A DNA stretch of 63,436 nt from JAQWUY01 sp049615605 (GTDB lineage: Bacteria > Pseudomonadota > Alphaproteobacteria > JAQWUY01), in NCBI GenBank assembly GCA_049615605.1, contig JBMZFW010000001.1, forward strand, positions 1 through 63,436, written 5' to 3'. The number at the start of each line of letters is the position of its first letter. The first letter of the stretch is position 1. The notes beneath the pieces are model-generated. The model ran no database searches and was not told the DNA's origin. It saw nothing but the letters and a program-made list of their open reading frames with translations. A program made the translations under genes and the position numbers. Shown here in pieces: positions 8,519 through 17,776 of this stretch.

Positions 8519-8535
8519 TGCAAAAAATGTGCCAA
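8519..8535 (-). promoter_or_regulatory. Sigma-54 (RpoN) promoter of glnBA
   Basis: The minus strand reads TTGGCACATTTTTTGCA. This matches the -24 element TTGGCAC and the -12 element TTGCA, with the diagnostic GG and GC exactly 12 bases apart. The predicted start is at about 8508-8507, immediately before the AGGAGAT ribosome site, giving a leader of only about 12 bases. No NtrC-like dyad was recognised in the 150 bases upstream. Confidence 0.75.
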
Positions 8536-8684
8536 TTATTATATTTTTTTAATTTTTCATATATTTCCCCAAGAAAACTAGGGAATTTAAAAATATTAAC
8601 AAAGTTGTTTAATTATTGCAATCGTATAATAATGCTTAAAAAATACTCAAAACTTGTTTAATTTGCATAAAAAATAGGCATAAA

Positions 8685-8713
8685 AAAACCCTGCATACAA
8701 AATACAAGGTTTT
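8685..8713 (-). terminator. Rho-independent terminator of tRNA-His
   Basis: On the minus strand AAAACCTTGTAT pairs with ATGCAGGGTTTT (12 bp with G-T wobbles) around a 5-base loop and is followed by a T run. It starts 3 bases after the CCA end of tRNA-His. Confidence 0.85.
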
Positions 8714-8715
8714 TA

Positions 8716-8793
8716 TGGGGTGGCTAAGGGGATTTGAACCCCCGACCTCCGGTACCACAAACCGGCGCTCTAACCAACTGAGCTATAGCCACC
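8716..8793 (-). tRNA. tRNA-His (GTG)
   Basis: A full cloverleaf of 78 bases. The loop TTGTGGT on a CCGGT/ACCGG stem gives anticodon GTG. The 5' end GGTGGCTA pairs with TAGCCACC, including the extra G-1 typical of tRNA-His, and the 3' CCA is encoded. Confidence 0.97.
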
Positions 8794-8828
8794 ATCAATT
8801 GATTGTTATCTATTTATATGTTTCTTTG

Positions 8829-9539
8829 TTAAAGGTCAATACTAAAATTTAATTTTAACCAGTCTTTAAATATTTTTTGCGTTTCTTTTGGAAATTCAAT
8901 TGGTGACATATGACCGCACCCTTTAATTTCATGATATTTCGAATTTGGCGAAGTTGCTGAAATCTCTTGCAATAAATGTGGCGGGGTTATTAAATCACCA
9001 TCCCCTGCTATACAAGCAATTGGAATATTTGTATCTTTTAACATTTCCAAGTGGTCAGTTCTTGATATGATCGCTTGCTGTTGACGGATAAACACATCAA
9101 GACCACATTCAACCGCCATCTTTGCCAACAAATCCCTTAACTCTTGGTTATTTCGCTGTTCATCGCCAAGTATACTATCAATAATTGGTTTTGAAACACC
9201 AATAAACCTGCCTTTTTTTGACATTTCAATCTTTTTAAGACGTTCTTCTATGTTCTTTTCAGTGGGCTTCCTTGCACCTGTATTAAACAATACCAAACCC
9301 TTTACCCTGTTTGGTGCTTGGTTTAATAATTCCAAAGCACAATAACCACCCATTGATAAACCAACGGCAATTATATCCCCATTTACATTTTCAAGAATAT
9401 CATTTGCCATGTTAGTTAAATTATCAAAGTGAAATGTATCAGCGTGATAAACAGAAACCTTATTGCCAATAACATTGATAAGGTTGTTGAATATGTTTTG
9501 AGTATTTAAAACACCAGGGATAAAAACTATTGTTGTCAT
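8829..9539 (-). CDS. Alpha/beta-hydrolase fold protein
   Basis: The 236-residue protein has the nucleophile elbow GLSMGG with Ser62, a late acidic residue in GDGDLITPP and the catalytic His in GCGHMSPIEFP, so the Ser-Asp-His triad is complete. VFIPG near residue 7 supplies the oxyanion region. There is no signal peptide, so it should be cytosolic. The substrate is unknown; esterase, thioesterase and lactonase roles are all possible. The gene stands alone between tRNA-His and the divergent NlpC/P60 gene, and no strong ribosome site precedes the ATG. Confidence 0.8.
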   Translation of the reverse strand: MTTIVFIPGVLNTQNIFNNLINVIGNKVSVYHADTFHFDNLTNMANDILENVNGDIIAVGLSMGGYCALELLNQAPNRVKGLVLFNTGARKPTEKNIEERLKKIEMSKKGRFIGVSKPIIDSILGDEQRNNQELRDLLAKMAVECGLDVFIRQQQAIISRTDHLEMLKDTNIPIACIAGDGDLITPPHLLQEISATSPNSKYHEIKGCGHMSPIEFPKETQKIFKDWLKLNFSIDL

Positions 9540-9637
9540 TATTGTTATGCTTTGTCCAAGATTAATTATTTTATAGCAAAATAAGACTTTTAATAGTAAA
9601 ATGCAATTAAAAATAACAATAATTTTAGAAGGAATTT

Positions 9638-10384
9638 TTGCAAGTGATTGTAAATATACCGTACCTTAATGTATATAACGATAAAGGCAAACTAACAACC
9701 CAACTTATTTACGGGGAAAAGGTTGAAGTTTTGGGCGATGAAACCAACTTTGGCACAAAAGTAAAATCATTATGGGACGGTTATACTGGTTTTATTGATA
9801 CAAAAGACCTTATACCAGATTATAATCAAGATATTAAAATTAATGTTTTATCGGCACCTGTATTTCAAGGTGCGGATTTAAAATCACCGCATATTTGCAA
9901 CCTATCATTAAATTCACAATGTCAAAGCATTGAAATATCTGGCGATTTTATAAACATTGGTATTGGTTGGGTTTATAATAAGCACACCTGCCCTGTGAAT
10001 GAAGTTTATTCTTTTGATAAAATAATTGACCTTGCCGAATTGTTTTTAAATGTCCCGTATGTTTGGGGCGGTAAATCTTCAAATTGGATTGATTGTTCAG
10101 CATTTATTCAAATGATATTTATGGCGTGTGGCATTGATATTCCAAGGGATACATCGGAACAATGTAAGTTAAATTGGGATAAGGTTGATATAAGCAATAT
10201 CAGTAAAGCTGATTTAGTATTCTGGGACGGTCATATTGGTATTATGACAGACGACAAAAACATTATTCACGCCAACGCAACAGATATGATGGTTAAAAAA
10301 GACAGCCTTATCAATGTGGAAAATAATATTAAAACCAAAGAAAACAAAGATATTTCCTTAATATTAAGGTATAAAAATGACTAA
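9638..10384 (+). CDS. NlpC/P60 family cysteine peptidase with SH3-like N-terminus
   Basis: The 248-residue protein probably cleaves peptidoglycan stem peptides, as family members act on gamma-D-glutamyl bonds. Residues 6-60 resemble a bacterial SH3-type repeat ending in GYTGFIDTKDL, and a second such region follows to about 115. The catalytic domain from 128 has YVWGGKSSNWIDCSAF with Cys153, GHIGIM with His199 and HANA with His211. No signal peptide is seen, as in many alphaproteobacterial homologues. The start is uncertain: a TTG at 9638 and a GTG at 9644 both follow AAGGA (9629-9633). It overlaps the HD-domain gene by 8 bases. Confidence 0.85.
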   Translation: MQVIVNIPYLNVYNDKGKLTTQLIYGEKVEVLGDETNFGTKVKSLWDGYTGFIDTKDLIPDYNQDIKINVLSAPVFQGADLKSPHICNLSLNSQCQSIEISGDFINIGIGWVYNKHTCPVNEVYSFDKIIDLAELFLNVPYVWGGKSSNWIDCSAFIQMIFMACGIDIPRDTSEQCKLNWDKVDISNISKADLVFWDGHIGIMTDDKNIIHANATDMMVKKDSLINVENNIKTKENKDISLILRYKND

Positions 10385-10964
10385 ACAAGCGTGGCAACGA
10401 ATGTTATCAGGTCGCAGGCTTGATATATTAAACCCATCCCCATCGGATATTGAAATGGCGGACATTGCCCACGGGTTATGCCGTGTTGCCCGTTGGAATG
10501 GGCAAACAAAGGGTGATTACACATATTCCGTTGCACAGCATTCATTATTGGTTGAAAAAATAATGAGCGACCTTTACCCAACAATTGAATATGAATATTT
10601 ATTAATGGCACTTATTCACGATGCTAGCGAATATGTTATTGGTGATATGATAAGCCCATTTAAAAAGGCACTGGGTAATGAATTTTATGATATTGAAGAA
10701 AATATCCAACAAACAATTCATATCAGCCTTGGGCTTCCTAGCAAAACACCAGTAAAAATAAAGAAGATAATCAAAGAATGTGATTTATATTCCGCCCATA
10801 TTGAAGCCGTTCAAATCGCAGGTTTTAACGAAGACGAAGCGGTTAAACAAATATCAAAAGCCCCAAAGACCAATAAAAAGTATTCCGCAAAGCCACTTGC
10901 ACCCAATGAAGTGTATGAAAAGTTTATGAAACGCTTTGAATTTTTATTAAAAAAGATTAGCTAG
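10377..10964 (+). CDS. HD-domain phosphohydrolase (YfbR-like)
   Basis: The 195-residue HD-superfamily protein has His55 in SVAQHS and the His81-Asp82 pair in LIHDASE, with a helix preceding each, the layout of metal-dependent nucleotide phosphohydrolases such as YfbR. A 5'-deoxynucleotidase role is a guess from that resemblance. The start ATG lies inside the end of the NlpC gene, so the two are translated together although no functional link is evident. It ends in an 8-base tail-to-tail overlap with the metallo-hydrolase gene, where TTAGCTAG holds both stop codons. Confidence 0.8.
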   Translation: MTKQAWQRMLSGRRLDILNPSPSDIEMADIAHGLCRVARWNGQTKGDYTYSVAQHSLLVEKIMSDLYPTIEYEYLLMALIHDASEYVIGDMISPFKKALGNEFYDIEENIQQTIHISLGLPSKTPVKIKKIIKECDLYSAHIEAVQIAGFNEDEAVKQISKAPKTNKKYSAKPLAPNEVYEKFMKRFEFLLKKIS

Positions 10965-11745
10965 CCGTTATTTCAAGCCCATCATAAGCGGGGCGAACAT
11001 TGGCGGGCAATTTATCACACAACCTATCATAATCCATCGTATTATCCATATGGGTAAGATATGTCATATCTGGATTTAATTCATTAACCCAAGACAACAC
11101 TTTTTCAAGGTGTGCATGGGTTTGGTGTGGTTTTTCCCTTAAGCAATCAACAATTAATGTTTTGACCCCTTTTAATTTTTCAAATTCAGATGGATCAAAA
11201 TCAACCACATCCGTACAATAGGCAAAATCACCATAACGATAACCGCTTGATTCAATAAAACCGTGGTCTTGTTTTATCACTGTAAATACAGAATTATTTA
11301 TTTTAATTTCTTCTTTTATTTCAACAGCTTGTAAAACTGGTTTAAAGTAAAAGTTTGTACCTTCTGGAAGTGGTGTAAAGGCGTATTCAAAGCGTGGAAT
11401 AATGTTATCAAACACCGCCTTTGTTGAATAAGTTTTTACATCTTTATTATTCTTTTTATTAATCCATCTTATTTCATCAATTCCGTGAATATGGTCGGCG
11501 TGTTGGTGGGTAATGAACAAGCCATCAAAATCAAGGTTGTTATTTTGTGAATAATCAAACAGCTGTTCTTTAATATCAGGTCCGCAATCAACCAATATAT
11601 GTGCGTCTTCGGTTTGCATTGTTATTGCACACCTGCGTCTTTTATTCTTTGGATTGGTTGAATCCACAGTTCCCCAGCCATCTTCAAGGCTTGGAACACC
11701 CGCGGAAGTACCGCAACCAAGTACAGTTATTTTTATATTAGACAT
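10957..11745 (-). CDS. MBL-fold metallo-hydrolase (PhnP/RNase Z-like group)
   Basis: The 262-residue metallo-beta-lactamase-fold protein has the zinc motif THQHADH (His80, His82, Asp84, His85), Asp53 in LVDCGPD on the preceding strand, and later metal ligands in KQDHG and CTDVVDFD. LGCGTSAGVP at the N-terminus is typical of the PhnP-like phosphodiesterase group. In Alphaproteobacteria this gene commonly follows tatD, as here with 4 bases between. Its substrate is not established for that neighbourhood. Confidence 0.85.
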   Translation of the reverse strand: MSNIKITVLGCGTSAGVPSLEDGWGTVDSTNPKNKRRRCAITMQTEDAHILVDCGPDIKEQLFDYSQNNNLDFDGLFITHQHADHIHGIDEIRWINKKNNKDVKTYSTKAVFDNIIPRFEYAFTPLPEGTNFYFKPVLQAVEIKEEIKINNSVFTVIKQDHGFIESSGYRYGDFAYCTDVVDFDPSEFEKLKGVKTLIVDCLREKPHQTHAHLEKVLSWVNELNPDMTYLTHMDNTMDYDRLCDKLPANVRPAYDGLEITAS

Positions 11746-11749
11746 ATTA

Positions 11750-12538
11750 CTATCTTACCGCTTTTTTAAATAAGGTAAAGAAGTTTTCTGTTGTTTGATT
11801 TGCAATTGTTAAATAATTAACACCCATTACCTCTGCTAGCTTTTCCGCCGTATGCTTTGTATATGCGGGCTGATTAGGTTTCCCACGGTATGGAATTGGG
11901 GCTAAATAAGGGCTATCGGTTTCAACAAGCAATCTGTCAATTGGTAAGTCTTTTACAATATCGCATACTTCTGCCCCCTTTGGGAATGTAATAATACCAG
12001 AAAGCGATATATAAAAGCCCATTGCTATTGATTGTTCGGCTAGCTCATGCCCCGCTGAAAAACAATGGATAAGTGCCGGGAAAGCACCCTTTTCATATTC
12101 ATCTTTTAATATACGAATTGTATCTTCATCCGCATTCCTTGTATGGACAATAACTGGAATCCCCGTATCACGGGCAACTTCAATATGTATTCTGAATGAT
12201 TGTTCTTGTAATTCCAATGTTGTTTTATCGTGGAATAAGTCAATCCCGCTTTCACCAAGACCAATTACTTTGTCGTGTTTTGTTGCTTCTAGTAATTCGT
12301 CGTAGCTTACCAATGGGTGGTCGGTTACATGGCACGGATGAACACCCGTTGAAGCAAATATATTTTTATGATTATTGGCAATTTCCAAAACTTTTGGAAA
12401 AGTTGTCATACTGGTTGATATGGTTTGCATATAATGAACATCATAATCTGGGGCTGATTTTATTGCGTCTTGTAAATCACCCTTTCTATCCAGGTAATCA
12501 AGGTGGCAATGACTGTCAACTAAGATTGGTTTATTCAT
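11750..12538 (-). CDS. tatD: TatD family deoxyribonuclease
   Basis: The 262-residue TIM-barrel metal-dependent hydrolase has DSHCHLD at the N-terminus (two metal His residues), Glu in GLGESGID, His in VIVHTRNAD, His in ALIHCFSAG and Asp in VETDSPYLAP, so the metal site is complete. TatD proteins are 3'-5' DNA exonucleases linked to DNA repair and quality control. It overlaps the end of metG by 8 bases (ATGAATAA). Confidence 0.93.
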   Translation of the reverse strand: MNKPILVDSHCHLDYLDRKGDLQDAIKSAPDYDVHYMQTISTSMTTFPKVLEIANNHKNIFASTGVHPCHVTDHPLVSYDELLEATKHDKVIGLGESGIDLFHDKTTLELQEQSFRIHIEVARDTGIPVIVHTRNADEDTIRILKDEYEKGAFPALIHCFSAGHELAEQSIAMGFYISLSGIITFPKGAEVCDIVKDLPIDRLLVETDSPYLAPIPYRGKPNQPAYTKHTAEKLAEVMGVNYLTIANQTTENFFTLFKKAVR

Positions 12539-14063
12539 TTGTTTCTTCTACATACCTTGGGAATACAACTTCTGGCTTATCAATGTTAATTCCACTTTCC
12601 AAAGTATCATCAATATTGGCAAAGGTACGCTTATCAGATGGAACACTAACTAAATCAAGGATTTTATTGGCACTTTCTGGCATAAATGGTTGTAAGATTA
12701 AACCAAATATACGGGCAAGTTCCGCACAAGTGTAAAGAACCGTACCCATTCGCGCAACATCCGTTGTTTTTAAAGCCCACGGTGCATTGTCATCAACATA
12801 TTTATTAGCATCACCAATAATATTCCAAATTGCTTCTAGGGCTTTGTTAAATTCTTGTTTATCAATATGCGTTCTTGCAATATTTAAGCTTTCCTTAGCA
12901 TTATTAATAATTTTCTTGTCATCATCATTTAAATCAGCGTTTGGCAATACACCTTCACAGTTTTTAAATACCATTGATAATGTCCTTTGACAGAAATTAC
13001 CGATATCATTAGCAAGGTCTGAATTAGTACGGCTTACCATAGCAAGCTTTGAAAAGTCCCCATCATTACCAAATGTTACTTCACGCATAAGGAAATACCT
13101 TGTTGCATCAAGACCATATTCATCAACCAATTCCACTGGATCAATTACATTGCCCAATGATTTTGAAATCTTTTCGCCTTCGTTTGTCCACCAACCGTGG
13201 GCAAAAATTCGTTTTGGTAATGGTAATTCAGCCGCCATAAGTAATGCAGGCCAATAAACCGTATGGAAACGAATAATGTCTTTACCAACCATATGTAAGT
13301 CCGCACCCCAAAAGTCTTGATATTCTTTGCTATCAGTATCTGGATAACCAACCGCAGTCATATAATTTGTAAGGGCATCAATCCAAACATACATAATATG
13401 TTTTTCATTATTTGGCACTGGCACACCCCAGCCGAATGTTGTTCGTGATACAGATAAATCCCTAAGACCACCTTTTACAAAGCTGATTACTTCGTTTCGG
13501 CGTGATTTAGGTGCGATAAAATTAGGGTTATCATCATATAGCTTTAATAATTTATCTTCCCATTTTGATAAGTCAAAGAAATAGCTTTCTTCTTCAACCC
13601 ATTCAACTTCAGCACCAGTTGGGGCAATCTTTTGCCCGTCTTTTTCAATTAATTCTTCTTCGCCATAATATGCTTCGTCACGCACCGAATACCAACCAGA
13701 ATATTTATCAAGGTAAATATGTCCATTTTCAACCAACTTATTCCATAATGCTTGGCAAGCTGTTTTGTGTCTTTCTTCGGTTGTGCGGATAAAGTCATCA
13801 TTTGAAAAATTCATAACTTTTGTTAAATCACGAAAGTTTTGTGAAACCATATCGGTAAAATCTTGTGGTGATACACCTTTGGCAATGGCAGATTTTTCAA
13901 CCTTTTGCCCGTGCTCATCTGTACCAGTTAAGAATTTAACATTAAAACCATCAAGTCTTTTAAAGCGTGCCGTCACATCACAAGCAAGCGAAGTATAAGC
14001 GTGTCCAATGTGCGGTTTATCATTAACATAATAAATTGGCGTTGTTATATAATAATTTTTCAT
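12531..14063 (-). CDS. metG: Methionyl-tRNA synthetase
   Basis: This class I synthetase charges tRNA-Met in the cytosol. The 510-residue protein has the HIGH motif in NDKPHIGHAY near residue 20 and the KMSKS loop as GEKISKSLGN near 300. At this length it is the short form without the C-terminal dimerisation domain, and no Cys-rich zinc knuckle is visible after the HIGH motif. YVWIDALTNY marks the methionine pocket. An AAGG site lies before the ATG. The order tmk-holB-metG-tatD is conserved in Alphaproteobacteria. Confidence 0.96.
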   Translation of the reverse strand: MKNYYITTPIYYVNDKPHIGHAYTSLACDVTARFKRLDGFNVKFLTGTDEHGQKVEKSAIAKGVSPQDFTDMVSQNFRDLTKVMNFSNDDFIRTTEERHKTACQALWNKLVENGHIYLDKYSGWYSVRDEAYYGEEELIEKDGQKIAPTGAEVEWVEEESYFFDLSKWEDKLLKLYDDNPNFIAPKSRRNEVISFVKGGLRDLSVSRTTFGWGVPVPNNEKHIMYVWIDALTNYMTAVGYPDTDSKEYQDFWGADLHMVGKDIIRFHTVYWPALLMAAELPLPKRIFAHGWWTNEGEKISKSLGNVIDPVELVDEYGLDATRYFLMREVTFGNDGDFSKLAMVSRTNSDLANDIGNFCQRTLSMVFKNCEGVLPNADLNDDDKKIINNAKESLNIARTHIDKQEFNKALEAIWNIIGDANKYVDDNAPWALKTTDVARMGTVLYTCAELARIFGLILQPFMPESANKILDLVSVPSDKRTFANIDDTLESGINIDKPEVVFPRYVEETNE

Positions 14064-14105
14064 AAAACCTTGTCTTTCTTTTGTATAAGGGTATGTTTTA
14101 CTAGT

Positions 14106-15170
14106 TTAATTAGTTTCGTGCAATGGTAAAAATAAAGTTAATATAACTGATTTTATATCAAGGTACGATGGCGCCGATGTTTGGGCAATTGAATTTTTGC
14201 TGTTTTCAATCCATTCAATCAAGTTTAAACCTTTATACTTTGCTGTTATTTTATCAAATGCAATGTCTTCACCGGCGATTACTTGTTTTACATTTTCACC
14301 TTTGGCGTGGCTAAGTAAAAGCCTGTGTAAAAAGTTATCAAATAATACTTTGAATATATTAAAGTTATGTTCATTTTTCTTTGTTGATATTGCAGTGGCA
14401 AGGCTATATACATCTTCCCCACCATTCTTTAATGCATTAATTACAAGGCTGTATAATGATAAAGCTTCATTGTTGACTAAGTTTATTGCAGTACCGATTG
14501 AACCGCCTGCAAGGTAAGTATATGCACTTGCTTCTTCATCAGCCATATTTGGTTTAATTTCTTTTATTTTATCCTTAATCTTTTCATCACTTATTGGGTT
14601 AAGATTATAAACCGAACACCTTGAACGAATTGTTGGTAATAATGAATTAACCTGACTAGTACACAATATTATAAAACAGTTTGGATTTGGTTCTTCCAAA
14701 GTTTTTAATAACGCGTTTTCCGCCTGTCTGTTCATTGTGTGGGCATCGTCAATTATAATTACCCTGTTTGTTCCAGATGCTGTATGGTTTGTTAAATCAA
14801 TAGCGTTTCGTATATGGTCAACACCAATTACATTCATTGGCTTAAACGGTGATGTTAAAGAATTCATACCCAAATGTAAAAAAGTAAAATCAGGGTGTGA
14901 ACAGTTGGCAATCTGTTGCGCAAGTGGGCTGGTTTCATCAAAATCAAGGTTTTCACCACCAAACATATCTGTACTGTCAATTTGCCCATTACTTAACAAG
15001 AACCTAGCCATACGAACGGCAAGCCCGCATTTACCAATGCCTTGATTACCAGTAATTAAAAAAGCATGGTGTAGGCGATTGTTTTTATATTGATTTAAAA
15101 AATCACTTTCCGCCTTTTCGTGACCAACCAACTTTGGCGTTATGGAAATTGGAACGACAATATCACTCAT
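14106..15170 (-). CDS. holB: DNA polymerase III delta' subunit
   Basis: The 354-residue AAA+ clamp-loader subunit is part of the complex that opens the beta clamp around DNA. It has a P-loop-like GNQGIGKCGLA near residue 43, an acidic box in VIIIDDAHTMNRQAENALLKTLEE and the sensor-like ILCTSQ...RSRC. The SRC motif supplies the arginine finger in trans. Overall sequence is diverged, as is usual for delta'. It starts on the last base of the tmk stop codon (TAATG) and precedes metG by 42 bases. Confidence 0.92.
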   Translation of the reverse strand: MSDIVVPISITPKLVGHEKAESDFLNQYKNNRLHHAFLITGNQGIGKCGLAVRMARFLLSNGQIDSTDMFGGENLDFDETSPLAQQIANCSHPDFTFLHLGMNSLTSPFKPMNVIGVDHIRNAIDLTNHTASGTNRVIIIDDAHTMNRQAENALLKTLEEPNPNCFIILCTSQVNSLLPTIRSRCSVYNLNPISDEKIKDKIKEIKPNMADEEASAYTYLAGGSIGTAINLVNNEALSLYSLVINALKNGGEDVYSLATAISTKKNEHNFNIFKVLFDNFLHRLLLSHAKGENVKQVIAGEDIAFDKITAKYKGLNLIEWIENSKNSIAQTSAPSYLDIKSVILTLFLPLHETN

Positions 15171-15808
15171 TAAACTAAATCTTTCGCTTTATTTAATATT
15201 TCTTGCTTTACCGTTTCCAAATCACAATTGCCATCAATTTTAATTATTCTGTCCGTGTATTTATTCGCCAGCTCAACAAACCCATTACGAACAGATTGGT
15301 GGAATGATATATCTTTGTTTTCAAACCTGTCTTCGCCCTTAACATCACCTTGTGAACGGGAAAGTCCAGTTTCAACATCAACATCAATAAAGAATGTTTT
15401 TATTGGCATAATAAACTTATCCCCCATTAACGAAGAATGCGCATCGTTAATTTGTTCAAGTGGTAAGCCTTGCGAAAATCCTTGGTATACATATGTTGAA
15501 TCAATATACCTGTCACACAATACATATTTACCACTTTCAAGAGCTGGAATAATTAATTGTTCTAAATGATTAAGTCGTGCCGATGTTAAAATACCCAGTT
15601 CAGTTTCTGGACTTATGTCGTGGTTATGATTTTTAACAATTATATCACGCAACATTTCCGCAATTGGTGTGCCACCTGGTTCGCGGGTAATAACAACTTC
15701 CCTGCCTTGTGATTTTAAAAAATCAGCCAAAGCATTGATTTGCGTGGATTTACCTGCACCTTCCCCGCCTTCAAAAGTAATAAAGTTATTATGTGTTTTT
15801 GATTGCAT
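15170..15808 (-). CDS. tmk: Thymidylate kinase
   Basis: The 212-residue kinase phosphorylates dTMP to dTDP. EGGEGAGKSTQ is the P-loop, REPGGTPIAE the dTMP-binding arginine motif and DRYIDSTYVYQG the DRY motif. The LID region near 145-155 has ENKDISF. It is joined to both neighbours by 1-base TAATG-type overlaps, so dac, tmk and holB are co-translated. Confidence 0.95.
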   Translation of the reverse strand: MQSKTHNNFITFEGGEGAGKSTQINALADFLKSQGREVVITREPGGTPIAEMLRDIIVKNHNHDISPETELGILTSARLNHLEQLIIPALESGKYVLCDRYIDSTYVYQGFSQGLPLEQINDAHSSLMGDKFIMPIKTFFIDVDVETGLSRSQGDVKGEDRFENKDISFHQSVRNGFVELANKYTDRIIKIDGNCDLETVKQEILNKAKDLV

Positions 15809-16962
15809 TATTGCCCCAAAATAATTCTTTTGATATTACCAACAGCTCTTTGAACAAAACCTTGCTTGCGAACTTCACCGCCTGCATAAACGGGGATAAC
15901 CTTATCTGTCTTACCAAGTTGTGTTATTTTAACAAAACCAATTTCTTGACCTTTTTTAATTGGTGCAACAAGTGGTGTTTTGTATTGCAATTCAGCTTTA
16001 ACTGGCGCACCTTGTGAAACATTAACTGTCATTAACAAGTCTTTTTTGCTTATGATTGGAATTGATTTTTTTGAACCGTGAACAACCTTTACATCGCCAA
16101 GAACTTGACCAACTTTAAGAATTTTTACATTTTTGTAATTGTATAAATAGTTTTGTGCAACTTCAAAAGATTGAACTCTTCTTTCTTTTTTAGACTTCAT
16201 ACCATTTAATACAAAAATTAAGCGACGATTACCTTGCTTAACAGACGCAACCAGACCATAACCAGATATTTCCGTATGACCAGTTTTTAAACCATCAGCC
16301 CCAAGTGATTTACCAAGTAATGGGTTTCTATTTGGTTGTTTGATTTTGTTATAAGTAAATTCCCTTTTACCCCAAATACCATAATATTCAGGAAAGTTTC
16401 GTATCATTGCGATACTTAACTTAACTAAATCTTTTGCTGTTGTGTAATGGTTTTTATCAGGCCAGCCCGTTGAATTGGTAAAGTGTGTTCCCGTCATACC
16501 AAGTTTTTTTGCATACGAATTCATTATTCTTGCAAAGTTTTCTTCCGTCCCTGCCATACCTTCGGCAATGGCAATTGCCGCATCATTACCAGATTGAACA
16601 ATTACACCGTGTAATAAATCATTCACACTTACCAATGAATTGTACTTTACAAACATTTTTGAACCACCCTTTTTCCAAGACTTCTTAGAAATGCGGAACT
16701 TTGTGTCCATTGTTAAGTTACCTTTTTTCAAAGCATCAAATACCACATACGCGGTCATAATTTTTGTCATTGAAGCTGGATACATTCGGTTTGAAGAATT
16801 TTTATTAAGTAATATTTGTTTACTTTCCATATCGTAAACAATTGCCTGTGGTGCAGTTGTTGTTGCATACGCAAATCCCGCCACATTCATTGTTATAACA
16901 ATTGCCATAACCGTTTTTATTACTTTATTTATTTTATTATAACAGTTTAATAATTGCTTCAT
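15808..16962 (-). CDS. D-alanyl-D-alanine carboxypeptidase (PBP5/6 family)
   Basis: This penicillin-binding protein trims the terminal D-Ala from peptidoglycan pentapeptides in the periplasm. A signal peptide precedes YATTTAPQ. The active-site motifs are complete: SMTK (Ser acyl nucleophile), SGND and KTGH. A C-terminal beta-domain of about 100 residues and an amphipathic end (VGNIKRIILG) match membrane attachment in this family. ATG codons occur at 16968 and 16962; GGAG lies 7 bases before the second, which is chosen. That makes it overlap rlpA by 26 bases. Confidence 0.93.
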   Translation of the reverse strand: MKQLLNCYNKINKVIKTVMAIVITMNVAGFAYATTTAPQAIVYDMESKQILLNKNSSNRMYPASMTKIMTAYVVFDALKKGNLTMDTKFRISKKSWKKGGSKMFVKYNSLVSVNDLLHGVIVQSGNDAAIAIAEGMAGTEENFARIMNSYAKKLGMTGTHFTNSTGWPDKNHYTTAKDLVKLSIAMIRNFPEYYGIWGKREFTYNKIKQPNRNPLLGKSLGADGLKTGHTEISGYGLVASVKQGNRRLIFVLNGMKSKKERRVQSFEVAQNYLYNYKNVKILKVGQVLGDVKVVHGSKKSIPIISKKDLLMTVNVSQGAPVKAELQYKTPLVAPIKKGQEIGFVKITQLGKTDKVIPVYAGGEVRKQGFVQRAVGNIKRIILGQ

Positions 16963-17776
16963 AACCATTCTCCATCAGTTTATTTATTGTATTTTTTGCA
17001 ATATTTGAATCTTCCACAGGTCCAATGCGAACCGCGTAAAGAGTATTACCATCTTTTTCCATTTTATGTAATTTTGTTTTACCGTATTTTTTAATATTGT
17101 TGGCAAGTTTAATAGCATTATTATAATCACCAAATACACCCGCTTGGATATAAATACCGCTTGCTATGTTTTTGTTTTTATTACGAAGTTTGTTTAAATC
17201 AACCTTACTTACCATATGGTTAAGGCGTGGTGCTGAATGTCCGCGTGCCATTGCTTGTTTATATTTTTTTGATTCTTTTGGTAATATTTCAACCCTTACA
17301 AATGCAGTACCTTTTTTAATTACCCCAAGTTTTTGTGCCGTTGCACGGCTTAAATCAATAATTCTGTCTTTGGCATAAGGACCGCGGTCGTTAACCTTAA
17401 CAATCATTGATAAGCCATTTTGTAAATTTGTCACCCTTACAACACTTGGGATTGGTAATGTTCTGTGTGCTGCGGTATATTTATTCATATCAAACACACC
17501 ACCATTTGCCGTTGGCTTTGCGTGAAAGTTTGGACCGTACCAAGACGCAACACCTTCTTCTTTGTAATTATAATTTTCTTTTGGATAATATGTTCTGCCT
17601 TCAATTACATATGGATTTCCAATTTTATAATGTGTTCCATTTTCTATTTGAAACTTTGTCTTGCCCATACCCGAAATACTTGGACTTTTAAGGATTGAAC
17701 CGGCAACCCTTGACCCGCAAGCAGTTAAAAGCATTAGCATAAGTATGCAAGTTATTAATTTATTAAAGAATTTCAT
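16937..17776 (-). CDS. rlpA: RlpA family septal lytic transglycosylase/SPOR lipoprotein
   Basis: The 279-residue lipoprotein has a lipobox LLTAC at residues 16-20. The double-psi beta-barrel spans about 70-165 with EGVASWYGPNFH and the conserved Asp in VNDRGPYAKDRIIDLS. A SPOR domain at 205-279 (GIYIQAGVFGDYNNA) binds glycan stripped of stem peptides at division sites. It probably helps separate daughter cells. It begins on the stop codon of the MltB-type gene and shares its operon. Confidence 0.93.
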   Translation of the reverse strand: MKFFNKLITCILMLMLLTACGSRVAGSILKSPSISGMGKTKFQIENGTHYKIGNPYVIEGRTYYPKENYNYKEEGVASWYGPNFHAKPTANGGVFDMNKYTAAHRTLPIPSVVRVTNLQNGLSMIVKVNDRGPYAKDRIIDLSRATAQKLGVIKKGTAFVRVEILPKESKKYKQAMARGHSAPRLNHMVSKVDLNKLRNKNKNIASGIYIQAGVFGDYNNAIKLANNIKKYGKTKLHKMEKDGNTLYAVRIGPVEDSNIAKNTINKLMENGYEAIIKLL

